From: Rhodococcus sp. OK302
Lineage (GTDB): Bacteria > Actinomycetota > Actinomycetes > Mycobacteriales > Mycobacteriaceae
NCBI RefSeq assembly: GCF_002245895.1
Contig: NZ_NPJZ01000001.1
Coordinates: 3,136,501-3,200,500, forward strand
Reading direction: 5' to 3'
Length of the DNA stretch: 64,000 nt
Shown here: positions 17,883-29,384 of the stretch, one piece after another
How the letters are laid out: every line of letters starts with the position of its first letter
Numbering within the stretch: position 1 is the first letter of the stretch
The notes under the pieces: generated by a model
What the model saw: the letters and a program-made list of their open reading frames with translations, nothing else
Databases searched by the model: none
What the model was told of the DNA's origin: nothing
Position numbers and translations under genes: made by a program

Positions 17883-18584
17883 TTACAGGCGCTTGTGCAG
17901 TGCTTCTGCCGCCGCGAGAAGATCGGCTGCCCATCGCGCACCCGGGCGTCGACCCATCCGGTCGATCGGTCCGGAAACCGAAATTGCCGCTACCACTGTG
18001 CCGGCCGAGTCCCGTACGGGCGCTGCCACGCTGGCGACTCCGGGTTCGCGTTCGGCTGCGCTCTGCGCCCAACCGCGCCGGCGGACTTCGAGAAGAACTC
18101 GCTCGCCGAAGGTTGCGTCGGCGAGAACAGTGCGCTGAGTCTGCGGATCTGCCCACGCGAGAAGGACCTTGGCGCCCGATCCGGCATTCATCGGCAGTCG
18201 TGCGCCGACCAGGACGGTGTCACGCAGACCGGTCGGTGGTTCCATCGACGCGACGCAGACGCGCTGCGTACCTTCGCGTCGATACAGTTGGACACTCTCG
18301 CCGGTGATCTCGCGTAACCGGGGGAGAATGAGACCCGCAGCGGCAATCAGAGGATCATTGGCAGTGGCAGCCAATTCGGCGAGTCCGGGACCGGGGCACC
18401 ACAGGCCGTCGGAATCGCGGGCGAGGAGTCGATGGACTTCGAGGCCGACGGCGAGGCGGTGAGCCGTTGCCCTGGGTAGTCCTGTGCGCGCGCAGAGTTC
18501 GGTGAGGCTGCACGGTTCTTCGGCTACTGCATGAAGCACGCCCATTGCTTTGTCCAGCACGCCGATGCCGCTATGCTGTCTCAT
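17883..18584 (-). CDS. ltbR: IclR-family regulator of leucine genes (LtbR/NdgR type)
   Basis: A 233-residue transcription factor with an N-terminal winged helix-turn-helix (GVLHAVAEEPCSLTELCART, GLPRATAHRLAVGLEVH) and a C-terminal IclR effector domain (GESVQLYRREGTQRVCVASM, PMNAGSGAKVLLAW, SVAAPVRDSAGTVVAAISVS). It is divergent from leuC with a 180-base gap. That arrangement is the hallmark of LtbR in Corynebacterium and NdgR in Streptomyces, which control leuCD and, in some species, ilv and amino-acid-linked genes. The symbol follows that position and family; the effector is not readable from the sequence. ATG 18584 is the start. Confidence 0.87.
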   Translation of the reverse strand: MRQHSGIGVLDKAMGVLHAVAEEPCSLTELCARTGLPRATAHRLAVGLEVHRLLARDSDGLWCPGPGLAELAATANDPLIAAAGLILPRLREITGESVQLYRREGTQRVCVASMEPPTGLRDTVLVGARLPMNAGSGAKVLLAWADPQTQRTVLADATFGERVLLEVRRRGWAQSAAEREPGVASVAAPVRDSAGTVVAAISVSGPIDRMGRRPGARWAADLLAAAEALHKRL

Positions 18585-18599
18585 AGGTCGATACCAGTT

Positions 18600-18616
18600 T
18601 CTCGCATAGTGGGATA
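18600..18616. promoter_or_regulatory. Candidate IclR operator between ltbR and leuC
   Basis: TCTCGCATAGTGGGATA is a 7-3-7 imperfect palindrome (five of seven positions symmetric), 15 bases upstream of the regulator start and about 150 bases upstream of leuC. Size and symmetry suit an IclR-family dimer. Confidence 0.45.
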
Positions 18617-18764
18617 GTAGCGCATGATCTCCTACAGGTCACCAGCTTCCACTTCCGAGGATTAATGCGCAGCATGAAAAGTGTTGGGCTGTCGGACTTA
18701 TCTTCACGCGCGGCGGGCCAGCCCGTAGTTCGTCGACGCGAGGCTACGTACAGAGGTGGAAGAC

Positions 18765-20177
18765 ATGGCACAGAAAGCACGCACTCTCGCCGAGAAGGTG
18801 TGGGACGACCACGTTGTCGTGAAGGGCGAAGGTCAGGCTCCCGACCTGATCTACATCGACCTTCACCTCGTCCATGAAGTGACGAGCCCGCAGGCATTCG
18901 ACGGACTGAGGTTGGCGGGACGGAAGTTGCGTCGCCCCGACCTGACGATCGCCACCGAGGATCACAACGTCCCGACCGTCGACATCGACAAGCCGATTGC
19001 CGATCCCGTCTCCAAGACTCAGGTCGACACGCTGCGCCGAAATTGTGAGGAATTCGGAGTTCGCTTGCACCGCATGGGCGATCTGGATCAGGGGATCGTG
19101 CATGTCGTCGGACCGCAGCTCGGTCTGACGCAGCCGGGAACGACTGTCGTCTGTGGCGACTCGCACACCTCGACCCATGGCGCTTTCGGTGCTCTTGCAA
19201 TGGGAATCGGCACCAGCGAGGTCGAGCATGTGATGGCGACACAGACACTGTCGTTGCGCCCCTTCAAGACAATGGCGATCACGGTTGACGGGGAACTGCA
19301 GCCCGGTGTCACGAGCAAGGACCTGATCCTCGCCGTCATCGCCAAGATCGGCACCGGCGGCGGGCAGGGATACGTTCTGGAATACCGCGGCGAAGCGATC
19401 CGCACATTGTCGATGGAAGCGCGTATGACCATCTGCAACATGTCGATCGAGGCCGGTGCCCGCGCCGGCATGATCGCACCGGACGAGATCACCTACGAGT
19501 TCATCAAGGGCCGCCCGCACGCGCCGACAGGCGCGGACTGGGATGCCGCAGTGACAGCGTGGGAGCAGTTGAAGACCGACGACGGAGCGGTATTCGACAA
19601 CGAGGTTCGCATCGACGCGAGTTCGCTGACACCGTTCGTCACGTGGGGAACCAACCCGGGACAGGGTGCGCCGCTGGGTGATCGTGTGCCGAATCCGGAA
19701 GAGATCGTCGACGAGAACGAACGTCAGGCAGCCGAGAAGGCGCTCACCTACATGGGTCTCGACGCCGGAATGCCGTTGCGCGATATTTCCGTCGACACCG
19801 TTTTTGTCGGGTCGTGCACCAACGGACGAATCGAAGACCTCCGCGAGGTTGCGGGGGTTCTCGAGGGTCGCAGTGTGGCAGAAGGTGTTCGGATGCTGAT
19901 CGTTCCCGGCTCCATGCGGGTCCGGGCGCAGGCCGAAAGTGAAGGCCTCGGAGACATCTTCGTAGCGGCGGGCGCGGAATGGCGTCAGGCCGGTTGCTCG
20001 ATGTGCTTGGGCATGAACCCGGATCAGTTGGCGCCGGGCGAGCGTTCGGCATCGACCTCGAACCGGAATTTCGAAGGCCGACAAGGCAAAGGTGGCCGGA
20101 CCCATCTGGTTTCACCGCTTGTCGCAGCCGCCACCGCAGTCCGTGGAACTTTGTCGGCACCGTCCGATCTGGTCTGA
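18765..20177 (+). CDS. leuC: 3-isopropylmalate dehydratase, large subunit
   Basis: Aconitase-like subunit that isomerises 2- to 3-isopropylmalate with LeuD. The 470-residue protein carries the 4Fe-4S ligands in [15 protein letters not shown] (near residue 348) and [13 protein letters not shown] (near 411), with ATEDHNVPT and [19 protein letters not shown] earlier. A GTG at 18756 is in frame, but ATG 18765 fits family starts and has a GAGGTGG site. leuD follows 29 bases after the stop, with its own GAGGAG. Probably repressed by the divergent IclR protein. Confidence 0.96.
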   Translation: MAQKARTLAEKVWDDHVVVKGEGQAPDLIYIDLHLVHEVTSPQAFDGLRLAGRKLRRPDLTIATEDHNVPTVDIDKPIADPVSKTQVDTLRRNCEEFGVRLHRMGDLDQGIVHVVGPQLGLTQPGTTVVCGDSHTSTHGAFGALAMGIGTSEVEHVMATQTLSLRPFKTMAITVDGELQPGVTSKDLILAVIAKIGTGGGQGYVLEYRGEAIRTLSMEARMTICNMSIEAGARAGMIAPDEITYEFIKGRPHAPTGADWDAAVTAWEQLKTDDGAVFDNEVRIDASSLTPFVTWGTNPGQGAPLGDRVPNPEEIVDENERQAAEKALTYMGLDAGMPLRDISVDTVFVGSCTNGRIEDLREVAGVLEGRSVAEGVRMLIVPGSMRVRAQAESEGLGDIFVAAGAEWRQAGCSMCLGMNPDQLAPGERSASTSNRNFEGRQGKGGRTHLVSPLVAAATAVRGTLSAPSDLV

Positions 20178-20206
20178 CGTACCTACACAATCGAGGAGAA
20201 TTTTCG

Positions 20207-20815
20207 ATGGAATCCTTTACCACGCACAAGGGTATCGGCGTACCGATGCGACGCTCGAATGTCGATACCGACCAGATCATCCCCGCCGTTTACCTGAAAA
20301 GGGTGACGCGCACGGGATTCGAGGACGGACTGTTCGCCGGATGGCGTAGCGATCCGAACTTCATCCTCAATGTCGCGCCTTACGACAAGGGCAGTGTCCT
20401 CGTGGCCGGACCCGATTTCGGAACGGGATCCTCCCGGGAGCATGCCGTTTGGGCGCTATCCGACTTCGGTTTTCGGGTCGTGATCGCTTCGCGCTTCGCA
20501 GATATTTTTCGCGGAAACGCCGGAAAAGCGGGTCTGCTGGCGGCACAGGTCGAGCAGAGCGACGTCGAATTGCTGTGGAAGTTGCTCGACGAGCAGCCCG
20601 GACTCGAATTGGCTGTCGATCTCGAAAATCGGACAGTGACAGCCGGAACAACGGTGGTGCCCTTTACGATTGACGACTACACACGGTGGCGTCTGCTCGA
20701 AGGACTCGACGACATCGGGCTGACATTGCGGCAGGTAGAGGCGATTTCCGAGTTCGAAAAGTCAAGGCCTTCATGGAAACCGACTACCCTCCCGGCCCAA
20801 ATTTCGCAGGGCTGA
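20207..20815 (+). CDS. leuD: 3-isopropylmalate dehydratase, small subunit
   Basis: Small swivelling domain partner of LeuC. The 202 residues hold the characteristic [19 protein letters not shown] near the N-terminus, [20 protein letters not shown] near residue 68 and [15 protein letters not shown] near 95. The frame is open upstream, overlapping leuC, but ATG 20207 follows GAGGAG at 20193-20198 and gives the usual [11 protein letters not shown] start. A small hairpin around 20824-20837 may weakly end the operon before hupB. Confidence 0.96.
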   Translation: MESFTTHKGIGVPMRRSNVDTDQIIPAVYLKRVTRTGFEDGLFAGWRSDPNFILNVAPYDKGSVLVAGPDFGTGSSREHAVWALSDFGFRVVIASRFADIFRGNAGKAGLLAAQVEQSDVELLWKLLDEQPGLELAVDLENRTVTAGTTVVPFTIDDYTRWRLLEGLDDIGLTLRQVEAISEFEKSRPSWKPTTLPAQISQG

Positions 20816-20972
20816 ACGGAAATCGCCGATAGCGGCGAGAGAGAGAAATAGGTCACCATTTCGGTGTTACGTTGATTGAGAATTGGCGTGGCACATAGAC
20901 TCTTGCCGTTATCAGGTTTACCGTAGTTCTCAGTCGGTCCTACGGTGGACCATTATTTGCGGAGGAATTTCA

Positions 20973-21665
20973 ATGAACAAGGCAGAGCTCATCGATGTTC
21001 TGACTGAGAAGCTGGGTTCGGACAGGCGCACAGCAACCGATGCAGTGGAGCATGTCGTGGACACCATCGTCCGCGCCGTCCACCGTGGCGAGAGCGTGAC
21101 GATCACCGGTTTCGGCGTCTTCGAACAGCGTCGTCGTGCGGCACGTGTCGCACGCAACCCGCGTACCGGCGAGACCGTCAAGGTCAAGCCGACGTCGGTT
21201 CCGGCTTTCCGTCCGGGTGCGCAGTTCAAGGCCGTTATCGCTGGCGGCCAGAAGCTTCCGGCCAGTGGCCCGGCAGTCAAGCGTGGCGTAGCCGCGCCGG
21301 CTACCAAGGCAGCAGCCAAGAAGGCAGCAGCCAAGAAGGCAGCAGCCAAGAAGACGGTAGCCAAGAAGGCTCCGGCCAAGGTTGCAGCCAAGAAGACGGT
21401 TGCCGCTAAGGCTCCCGCTAAGAAGGCTCCGGCCAAGGTTGCAGCCAAGAAGACGGTTGCCGCTAAGGCTCCCGCCAAGAAGACGGTTGCCGCTAAGGCT
21501 CCCGCCAAGAAGGCTCCGGCCAAGGTTGCAGCCAAGAAGACGGTTGCCGCTAAGGCTCCCGCCAAGAAGGCTCCGGCCAAGGTTGCAGCCAAGAAGGCTC
21601 CGGCCAAGGTTGCAGCCAAGAAGGCTCCGGCCAAGAAGGCTCCGGCCAAGCGCGCTTCCAAGTAG
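20973..21665 (+). CDS. hupB: HU-type nucleoid protein with long Lys/Ala/Pro tail
   Basis: DNA-binding HU homologue that compacts the chromosome. Residues 1-90 are the HU fold: [20 protein letters not shown], then [20 protein letters not shown] and [20 protein letters not shown] with the DNA-gripping arm. Residues from about 108 to 230 are a basic tail of [23 protein letters not shown] repeats, the histone H1-like extension seen in actinobacterial HupB. ATG 20973 has GGAGGA upstream; the longer frame lacks a site. The tail is built from near-identical 57-bp DNA repeats, so length is likely to vary between strains. Expressed alone, ending at a strong terminator. Confidence 0.96.
   Translation: MNKAELIDVLTEKLGSDRRTATDAVEHVVDTIVRAVHRGESVTITGFGVFEQRRRAARVARNPRTGETVKVKPTSVPAFRPGAQFKAVIAGGQKLPASGPAVKRGVAAPATKAAAKKAAAKKAAAKKTVAKKAPAKVAAKKTVAAKAPAKKAPAKVAAKKTVAAKAPAKKTVAAKAPAKKAPAKVAAKKTVAAKAPAKKAPAKVAAKKAPAKVAAKKAPAKKAPAKRASK
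21295..21660 (+). repeat. In-frame repeats of the hupB tail
   Basis: A 57-bp unit (19 residues, starting [15 protein letters not shown]) recurs with very few changes, for example at 21379 and 21436 and again after 21500, mixed with shorter AAGAAGGCTCCGGCC and GCAGCCAAGAAG units. Confidence 0.9.
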
Positions 21666-21694
21666 TCGCTTTCGGGTGAAATACCCGATGTAGT

Positions 21695-21744
21695 AAAAGA
21701 AGAGGCGCAGTCGCGATCGAAATCGCGACTGCGCCTCTTCTTTT
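21695..21744. terminator. Bidirectional terminator between hupB and mutT1
   Basis: AAGAGGCGCAGTCGCGAT and ATCGCGACTGCGCCTCTT form a long perfect stem around a 4-base loop, with A-run before and T-run after. It separates convergent hupB and mutT1. Confidence 0.92.
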
Positions 21745-21796
21745 GTATTCGGGGTTTGTGAATTCTTCTGCCGGTCAATACTTTGCGTAAGTACCT

Positions 21797-22723
21797 TTAC
21801 GCGTTGGAGACTTTGGGGAGGGGGCTGTCGAGATGATCGGCTGCAACCAATTGGTCGCCGACGAAGGACAGCACCCAGGTGCTCGCTTTGCGGTTGCGTG
21901 CGGAGGGCAGTGTTACACCGGCTGATTGGCTCCACCAAGCCATCAGATCCGGAATGACGCCTCCTTGGCTGCAGATGACCGGTGTGCCGCCTGCAGACGC
22001 AATCTCGAGGATTCGCGCCCGGGCGGCCGCTGGATCCGCCTGGTAACCCTCTTCGCTCAGAAGGGGTTCCGCCGTAACCTCGACTCCCAGCGCTTCGGCG
22101 AGTGGCAACACTGTATCGATGCATCGTGTTCGGTCGGCGGCATAGACGGAGTCGGCGCCGAAGAGTCGTAGCTGACCTACCAATGCCGCGGCTTGTTCTT
22201 TGCCTGTGGCATCGAGAGGCCGAAGAGTGTCATCGCCGTTGTACCGCTTGCGACTTCCAGCCTTCGCATGACGTACCAGCAGGACCGTGCGGGTATCGGT
22301 CGGTACCGCGACGAAGCGGCGCAGGATCATCCGATCCATCGGATACGAGAGATGGTCCGGGACTTCATCGACAGGAAGCCAATGCAGTACGTCGACCTCG
22401 TTGTTCGCGCCGAACTCTCCGCCGACTGATTCAGCCGCCCAGTATTCGACTCGTTTCAGCTTGCGGTGCCCCGGAATCGGATAAGTGACACCGCCGAGAT
22501 GACGACCGAGCCGAACATTCATCGACGTTTCTTCCTGAACTTCGCGAACAGCGGCTGTCAGGAAAGTCTCACCCGGATCCAGTTTTCCCTTGGGGAAGGA
22601 CCAATCATCGTATTTGGGGCGATGAATGACTGCGATCTCGATCGACTGCGGATTATCGGGTGCCTTTCGCCATAACACTGCACCGGCGGCAAAGATATTT
22701 GCTTTCACAGGTTTGTCAGTCAT
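21797..22723 (-). CDS. mutT1: MutT1-type Nudix hydrolase with histidine-phosphatase domain
   Basis: Two-domain protein of 308 residues. The N-terminal half is a Nudix domain with the box GKLDPGETFLTAAVREVQEE near residue 45; the C-terminal half is a histidine phosphatase, marked by VLLVRHAKAGSRKR near residue 147 and a late histidine-free ICSQGGVIPDLMAWW segment. Mycobacterial MutT1 hydrolyses 8-oxo-dGTP and diadenosine polyphosphates, sanitising the nucleotide pool. I chose the ATG at 22723 (MTDKPVKANIFAAGAVLWR); the frame extends further but into the end of ppk. ppk lies 14 bases upstream on the same strand, so they are probably one operon. Confidence 0.93.
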   Translation of the reverse strand: MTDKPVKANIFAAGAVLWRKAPDNPQSIEIAVIHRPKYDDWSFPKGKLDPGETFLTAAVREVQEETSMNVRLGRHLGGVTYPIPGHRKLKRVEYWAAESVGGEFGANNEVDVLHWLPVDEVPDHLSYPMDRMILRRFVAVPTDTRTVLLVRHAKAGSRKRYNGDDTLRPLDATGKEQAAALVGQLRLFGADSVYAADRTRCIDTVLPLAEALGVEVTAEPLLSEEGYQADPAAARARILEIASAGGTPVICSQGGVIPDLMAWWSQSAGVTLPSARNRKASTWVLSFVGDQLVAADHLDSPLPKVSNA

Positions 22724-22737
22724 GGTGATCGCGACCG

Positions 22738-25014
22738 TCAAGACCCGATGGAGGTACGACTTCGCATCAACGAATGTTGATGCTCGCGTACGTCCTCGCC
22801 GTGTTCGGGAGACGCAACCCAACTTCCGTCGGGATGCAGTACCCAGCAGCGGGTGCGGGGGTCGAGCGAGGAATCGAAGACTTCGCTCAACTGCCTGGCC
22901 AACTTCGGATCCTTGACCTGAACCATGACCTCGACGCGCCGATCGAGGTTGCGGTGCATCATGTCTGCGCTGCCGATCCAGAACTCGTCGGCGGCGCGGA
23001 AATGGAACATACGTGAATGCTCGAGGAATCGTCCGAGGATGGAACGGACTTCGATGTTGTCGCTGAGTCCCGGGACTCCCGGCTTGAGAGCGCAGATGCC
23101 GCGGACCACGATCTGAACCGGCACGCCGGCTTTGGAAGCGCGGTACAGCGCGTCGATTACCTGTTCGTCGACAAGCGCATTCGCCTTCATTCGAATTGCT
23201 GCGTCACGTCCGGCGAGTTTGTGCGCGATTTCCGCTTCGATGCGCTCGATGATTCCGCGTCGCACTCCGTAGGGAGCAACCAGAAGGTTCCGGTAGTCGG
23301 TCTTACGTGAGTAGCCGGTCAGGGAGTTGAAGAGGTCGGTGAGGTCGGCACCGACCTCCGGTGCGGCTGTGAACAATCCGACGTCCTCGTACAACCGCGC
23401 GGTCTTCGGATTGTAGTTTCCGGTTCCGATGTGGCAGTAACGACGGATGGTGGAGCCTTCACGCCGGACTACGAGGCACGTCTTGCAATGCGTCTTGAGT
23501 CCGACAAGTCCGTAGACGACATGCACGCCGGCCTGTTCGAGTTTGCGAGCCCACTTGATGTTGGCCTGCTCGTCGAAGCGAGCCTTGATCTCGACGAGAG
23601 CGACAACTTGCTTGCCGGCTTCGGCGGCGTCGATGAGTGCGTTGACGATCGGTGAATCACCGGATGTCCGGTAGAGGGTTTGTTTGATCGCGAGAACCTG
23701 CGGGTCGGCGGCAGCCTGCTCGATGAATCGCTGAACGCTGGTGGAAAACGAATCGTAAGGGTGGTGGACGAGAACGTCGCCGTCACGCAGTGTGGAGAAC
23801 ACGCTCTTCGGTGTTTCGCGTTCACCGAACGCGGGGTGCGTCGCGGGAACGAACGGTGCGTCCTTGAGGGCCGGTCGGTCGACGGCGTAAACCTGCCAGA
23901 GGCAAGACAAGTCGAGTAGACCCGAAACTTCGATGACATCGGCCGGGTCGACATCGAGTTCACGAAGCAACAATTCGAGCATGTGCTCGGTCATGTCGTC
24001 AGCCACTTCGAGTCGGACGGGAGATCCGAAACGACGGCGCGCGAGTTCACGCTCCAATGCCTGGAGGAGGTCCTCGTCGCGGTCCTCCTCGACCTCGAAG
24101 TCGGCGTTGCGCGTAATCCGGAACGCATGGTGTTCCACGATTTCCATGCCGGGGAACAAGACGTCGAGGTGCGCCGAGATCAGTTCTTCCATCGGAATGA
24201 ACGAGTCGATCGTCGACGACGACGTCGTGCTCTTCACACGAACGAACCGGCCGACGTTGTCCGGTACCTTCACGCGGGCGAAGTGCTCGCCGCCGGTGAC
24301 GGAATCCTTCACCGTCACTGCGAGGTTGAGACTGAGGCCACTGATGTAGGGGAACGGGTGCGCGTGGTCAACGGCCAATGGCGTGAGAACGGGGAACACC
24401 TGTTCGGTGAAATGAACCGACAGTCGCTCGTGATCGTCCTCGCTGAGATCGGACCACCGGACGATCGAGATTCCTTCTGCCGCTAGAGCCGGGCGGACGG
24501 ATTCGAGAAAAACATGAGCGTGCTTGTCTGCGAGTTCCTGCGTCCGACGCGCGATCAATGCCAACTGTTCGCGCGGTGAAAGTCCGTCAGCGGAGCGGAC
24601 GGACAGTCCGGTCTCGTCGCGGCGCTTGAGGCCGGCGACTCGAACCATGAAGAACTCGTCGAGGTTCGACGCGAAAATAGCCAGGAATTTTGCACGTTCC
24701 AGGAGGGGGAGCGACTCGTCGGCAGCCAAAGCAAGAACGCGGGCGTTGAAGTCGAGCCAACTCAGTTCACGATTGAGATAACGATCTTCGGGCAATCCTC
24801 CGAGGAGTTCGGCCGGAATTGCCTTGGTGGCGGCCGGCGGCGCGCTCGGAATGTGGGTGACTGAACCCGGAATCGGGGGTCGCACATGAACTGACGCAGC
24901 AGAAGGCTGATGCCCGTCCCCGGTTTCCGATGCGCCGGTGACAGTTCCGTCCGGGCTGCTGGTGCCTGTGTTGTTTGCGGACTTGCGGTGCTCGAGTGCT
25001 TCGCCGTTGCTCAC
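22738..25014 (-). CDS. ppk: Polyphosphate kinase 1
   Basis: Makes long-chain polyphosphate from ATP reversibly, membrane-associated in other bacteria. About 758 residues with the full PPK1 layout: N-terminal [20 protein letters not shown] and [14 protein letters not shown], a central domain with [19 protein letters not shown], and a C-terminal catalytic part with [14 protein letters not shown] (the histidine that forms phosphohistidine) and [17 protein letters not shown]. The first 60 residues are variable and low-complexity. The frame opens at 25050, but GTG 25014 with GGGGAT upstream looks better; the exact start is uncertain. Pairs with mutT1 downstream. Confidence 0.95.
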   Translation of the reverse strand: MSNGEALEHRKSANNTGTSSPDGTVTGASETGDGHQPSAASVHVRPPIPGSVTHIPSAPPAATKAIPAELLGGLPEDRYLNRELSWLDFNARVLALAADESLPLLERAKFLAIFASNLDEFFMVRVAGLKRRDETGLSVRSADGLSPREQLALIARRTQELADKHAHVFLESVRPALAAEGISIVRWSDLSEDDHERLSVHFTEQVFPVLTPLAVDHAHPFPYISGLSLNLAVTVKDSVTGGEHFARVKVPDNVGRFVRVKSTTSSSTIDSFIPMEELISAHLDVLFPGMEIVEHHAFRITRNADFEVEEDRDEDLLQALERELARRRFGSPVRLEVADDMTEHMLELLLRELDVDPADVIEVSGLLDLSCLWQVYAVDRPALKDAPFVPATHPAFGERETPKSVFSTLRDGDVLVHHPYDSFSTSVQRFIEQAAADPQVLAIKQTLYRTSGDSPIVNALIDAAEAGKQVVALVEIKARFDEQANIKWARKLEQAGVHVVYGLVGLKTHCKTCLVVRREGSTIRRYCHIGTGNYNPKTARLYEDVGLFTAAPEVGADLTDLFNSLTGYSRKTDYRNLLVAPYGVRRGIIERIEAEIAHKLAGRDAAIRMKANALVDEQVIDALYRASKAGVPVQIVVRGICALKPGVPGLSDNIEVRSILGRFLEHSRMFHFRAADEFWIGSADMMHRNLDRRVEVMVQVKDPKLARQLSEVFDSSLDPRTRCWVLHPDGSWVASPEHGEDVREHQHSLMRSRTSIGS

Positions 25015-25066
25015 ACGTCGATCATCCCCTACAAGCGCGCGCTTCGACAATTGTCGACAAAGAAAT

Positions 25067-25828
25067 TTACCGCGTGTTCGACGCAGTTCGGTTGAGCCGT
25101 TTCAAGGAAGCCCGTGTGGCAGGCCCGACGCCCAATGCGCGCACCGTTTCCAAGTCAGTCCCCGTATCGACATCCGTGCGAAGCCCCGGCCAATCTCCGA
25201 TGAGTCGGCGCGCACCGGAATCTGTATGCCCACGAGCGGATTCGGGACCGAATCGTGGATCGAGAGGCAGATCGGGATCGCAAGAGAACAATGCCGCCGT
25301 ACCGGTCCCGTGATGATCGACGACTATCGACCGCCCACCCGTTCGGGCGTCGGTGAGGGCTTCGAAAAGTTCGCCGGGCTGCAGCGACGGGAGATCAGCT
25401 TGTAATACAACGAGATCCACTCGGCCGGACTCGGCGCGAATGTGGGTTGCCGCCGCGCTGAGAGCGGAATTGAGAGAGCTCTCCTTGCCCCACGCCTGAC
25501 TCGTTCCGAGCGCCTCACTGCGCTGCGACGCAGTCGGGTCGGCGTACACGTGAACGCCCGCCGCGTAGGCAAGTGCGGCAACCGTCGGATCCGGCGTGAC
25601 AACAGTTACTCCGTCGATAGCGGCGACGTCGGAGACCGCGGCAAGAGTGTCGTGGAGCATCGCCAGCACCAGATCGGCACGTGCGTCGGCATCGAGCTCG
25701 GTGGCCAGCCGGGACTTCGCGGATCGGAGGTCCTTGACCGCGACGATGGCATGCATGGGGCGACGCCCTGACGGGACGGGTAGAGGCCGACTCTCCGATC
25801 TCGGCGTGCTCGGCTCTACTGTGCTCAT
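25067..25828 (-). CDS. fbiD: Phosphoenolpyruvate/2-phospholactate guanylyltransferase (F420 synthesis)
   Basis: Nucleotidyltransferase that activates the three-carbon precursor of coenzyme F420 with GTP. The 253-residue protein has the CofC signature [16 protein letters not shown] near residue 27, [19 protein letters not shown] in the middle and [20 protein letters not shown] and [14 protein letters not shown] toward the end. The mycobacterial homologue Rv2983 (FbiD) uses phosphoenolpyruvate and sits in the same place between ppk and gpsA. A 24-residue Ser/Pro-rich N-terminus is extra. It is divergent from gpsA. Confidence 0.92.
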   Translation of the reverse strand: MSTVEPSTPRSESRPLPVPSGRRPMHAIVAVKDLRSAKSRLATELDADARADLVLAMLHDTLAAVSDVAAIDGVTVVTPDPTVAALAYAAGVHVYADPTASQRSEALGTSQAWGKESSLNSALSAAATHIRAESGRVDLVVLQADLPSLQPGELFEALTDARTGGRSIVVDHHGTGTAALFSCDPDLPLDPRFGPESARGHTDSGARRLIGDWPGLRTDVDTGTDLETVRALGVGPATRASLKRLNRTASNTR

Positions 25829-26022
25829 ACTGCGATCTTGCCAGTCGCCTCCGGATATGTCTGTCGCCGCCTGCTCCGAGCATGCCTGTCGCTACCTGCC
25901 GAGCCGGGGCGTCGACCGCCCTGACCGGGGGACTGGCGATAGTCTGTGCACACGATTTCTTTGCTGGTCGCAACATAACCGGCGTCTTGACGAACGTCAC
26001 GAGGGGTAGACGAGGTGACTGT

Positions 26023-27021
26023 GTGAGTAAAGCAGCAGTATTGGGCGCAGGTTCATGGGGAACGGCACTGGCCAAGGTCATGGCCGAGGCAGGCACCGAC
26101 GTGACGATGTGGGCGCGGCGAGCGGAAGTCGCCGCCCGGATCAACGACGCGCACGAGAACAGTGACTATCTTCCCGGCATCGCCCTACCCGAGTCCATCC
26201 GGGCGACGGACCGGCACGAGGACGCGATGGAGGGGGCCGACTTCATAGTTCTGGCCGTGCCGTCGCAGTCTCTCCGAGGAAATTTGGAGGGGTGGAAGGA
26301 TTCGATCGGGCCGGATGCAACTCTGCTCAGTCTGGCAAAGGGAATCGAAACCGGCACCCTGATGCGGATGAGTCAGGTGATCGTGTCGGTCACCGGTGTC
26401 GAGCCCGGTCGTGTCGCCGTGTTGTCGGGACCGAACCTGGCGTTCGAGATCGCCAGTCGGCAGCCCGCTGCTACGGTCATTGCGTGCTCGGATTCATCGC
26501 GGGCGTTGGCTCTTCAAAATGCTTGCGCAACAGGATATTTCAGGCCATACACAAATTCCGACGTGATCGGCTGCGAGATCGGCGGGGCCTGCAAGAACGT
26601 GATCGCGTTGGCCTGCGGCATGGCTGCCGGTAGTGGATACGGCGACAATACGATTGCCAGCATCATCACCCGCGGTCTGGCTGAGACAATCCGCTTGGGA
26701 GTTGCGCTCGGCGCCAAGGCGTCGACTCTCGCCGGTCTCGCGGGAATCGGCGATTTGGTTGCAACCTGTACATCGGACCTCTCACGAAACCGTACTTTCG
26801 GTGAACGGCTGGGGCGCGGCGGTTCGATGGAATCGGCGCAGAAAGCAACCAACGGACAGGTTGCCGAAGGCGTGAAATCTTGTACGTCGGTGCGCGCGCT
26901 CGCTGCAGGCTACGACGTCGAGATGCCGTTGACCGACGCAGTCCACCGGGTCTGCCACGAAGGCATGGCCGTCAGTGATGCCATCGGTCAGTTGCTCGGG
27001 CGTCGGACCAAACCTGAATGA
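26023..27021 (+). CDS. gpsA: NAD(P)-dependent glycerol-3-phosphate dehydrogenase
   Basis: Reduces dihydroxyacetone phosphate to glycerol-3-phosphate for phospholipid synthesis. The 332 residues start with the nucleotide motif [20 protein letters not shown] and include [17 protein letters not shown] and the catalytic lysine region [20 protein letters not shown], with [11 protein letters not shown] and [18 protein letters not shown]. The frame is open far upstream, but GTG 26023 follows CGAGGTGA at 26011-26018 and starts right at the Rossmann fold as the family does. Its stop overlaps the next start (ATGA). Confidence 0.96.
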   Translation: MSKAAVLGAGSWGTALAKVMAEAGTDVTMWARRAEVAARINDAHENSDYLPGIALPESIRATDRHEDAMEGADFIVLAVPSQSLRGNLEGWKDSIGPDATLLSLAKGIETGTLMRMSQVIVSVTGVEPGRVAVLSGPNLAFEIASRQPAATVIACSDSSRALALQNACATGYFRPYTNSDVIGCEIGGACKNVIALACGMAAGSGYGDNTIASIITRGLAETIRLGVALGAKASTLAGLAGIGDLVATCTSDLSRNRTFGERLGRGGSMESAQKATNGQVAEGVKSCTSVRALAAGYDVEMPLTDAVHRVCHEGMAVSDAIGQLLGRRTKPE

Positions 27022-28169
27022 CAGCAGCCGACGGCTACGGTGATTCCACCCGGTGCGTGAGCGGGGTCGCCGGTCCACACGCGCCGGGTCAGCCGATGCA
27101 GGTCGGTCCGGTATTTGCTGCGCCGTATCAGCTTTCGGCCGACGAGGGCTCCGAAGAAGATACGTATGCGCGGGCCTCCCATCCGGGGTGGCGGGCACTC
27201 GAAGCTGTGCTCGCCAACCTCGAAGGTGCCGATCGCGCAGTCGTGACGGGGTCGGGGATGTCCGCCGTCACGATCACGTTGCGAAGCCTGCTGACGTCCG
27301 GGGATACCGTCGTCGTGCCTTCGGACGGCTACTACCAGGTGCGTCTGTACGCCGACGAGGCGTTGGCTCCCCTGGGAATCGGTGTCCGCGAGGTGTCGAC
27401 GCCCGCGATGGGTGATCCGGGTTTCGCGAATCTTCTGGCGTCGCTGCCGGGGCGAGTGGTGGTCGTCGCGGAGACGCCGTCCAACCCCGTGCTCGATGTC
27501 GTGGATCTGCGCGCGCTGGGGCAGGTGTGTCATGCGTCGGGTGCAGTTCTGGTGGTGGACAACACCACTGCCACACCGCTTGGTCAGCGTCCATTGGAGT
27601 TGGGCGCGGATGTCGTCGTGGCCAGCGGAACGAAGACACTGAGCGGGCACAGTGACCTGTTGATGGGATACGTCGCAACGTCCGATGCCGATATAGCCGC
27701 GAAGATCGAACGCGAGCGAACGCTGTCCGGAACCGTGCTCGGTCCGTTCGAGACGTGGCTCGCTCATCGCAGCCTCGGGACGGCCGGCCTTCGGTTCGGT
27801 CGACAATGTGAGAACGCGCAAGCACTTGCCGAGATGCTGGCGCAGCATCCGGCTGTGCGGTCGGTGCGCTATCCCGGGTTGGCTAACGACCCTTCCTTCG
27901 ACATCGCGTCGACCCAGATGAGTCGGTTCGGCGGCCTCGTCAGTATCGAGCTGGAATCTGCGTCGGCGTTCCATGCGTTTGTCGAGGCCAGCAAACTTGT
28001 GTCCTCGGCCACCAGTTTCGGTGGCATTCATACGACGGCTGATCGGCGGGCGAGGTGGGGTGATCGTGTCAGTGAGGGGTTTGTCCGGATCTCGTGCGGC
28101 ATCGAGGACACCGCCGATTTAATCGCTGATGTCGAGCGCGCGCTTACCGGGCGTCCGTTCGGTCCGTAG
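27018..28169 (+). CDS. Cystathionine gamma-lyase/synthase-family PLP enzyme
   Basis: A 383-residue member of the Cys/Met metabolism PLP family. Visible are the phosphate-loop region [17 protein letters not shown], the aspartate contacting PLP in [20 protein letters not shown], and the Schiff-base lysine in [20 protein letters not shown] near residue 208. Members cleave or form cystathionine or methionine; the reaction here cannot be fixed by sequence reading alone, and lyase is the more likely. It overlaps gpsA by four bases, so it is translationally coupled to a phospholipid gene with no obvious pathway link. It is not in the M. tuberculosis order I recall. Confidence 0.88.
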   Translation: MTAADGYGDSTRCVSGVAGPHAPGQPMQVGPVFAAPYQLSADEGSEEDTYARASHPGWRALEAVLANLEGADRAVVTGSGMSAVTITLRSLLTSGDTVVVPSDGYYQVRLYADEALAPLGIGVREVSTPAMGDPGFANLLASLPGRVVVVAETPSNPVLDVVDLRALGQVCHASGAVLVVDNTTATPLGQRPLELGADVVVASGTKTLSGHSDLLMGYVATSDADIAAKIERERTLSGTVLGPFETWLAHRSLGTAGLRFGRQCENAQALAEMLAQHPAVRSVRYPGLANDPSFDIASTQMSRFGGLVSIELESASAFHAFVEASKLVSSATSFGGIHTTADRRARWGDRVSEGFVRISCGIEDTADLIADVERALTGRPFGP

Positions 28170-28210
28170 ATTCAGAGCCTCCCGCGCGCATGCCGAACGC
28201 TATTCGACGG

Positions 28211-28216
28211 TACGGT
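28211..28216 (+). promoter_or_regulatory. -10 element for leaderless ddl
   Basis: TACGGT ends 7 bases before the GTG at 28224 and no ribosome site is seen, the same geometry as at 11077 and 47572. Confidence 0.45.
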
Positions 28217-28223
28217 TTGACGC

Positions 28224-29315
<1,092 letters not shown>

Positions 29316-29330
<15 letters not shown>

Positions 29331-29377
29331 ATGGGCCGGACCGGCCTGCGCTGAATGGGCCGGACCGGCCTGCGCTA
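29316..29377. repeat. 24-bp tandem repeat spanning the ddl stop codon
   Basis: Two exact copies (29316-29339 and 29340-29363) and the first 13 bases of a third. The unit contains GGCCGGACCGGCC, itself self-complementary, so it can fold. The ddl TGA at 29328-29330 lies in copy 1; copies 2 and 3 are in the convergent intergenic gap before the DUF3515 gene. Confidence 0.92.
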
Positions 29378-29384
29378 AGCGCTC

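Noticed and set aside
18665..18877. Open frame upstream of leuC starting MKSVGLSDLSS as a possible leader peptide
   Set aside because: It has no cluster of leucine codons, no terminator follows, and it runs on into leuC out of frame. Unlike 4422-4469 it has no attenuator structure.
21295..21660. Regular repeats that might suggest CRISPR or a satellite
   Set aside because: The repeats are in frame, without unique spacers, and encode the Lys/Ala/Pro tail of HupB.
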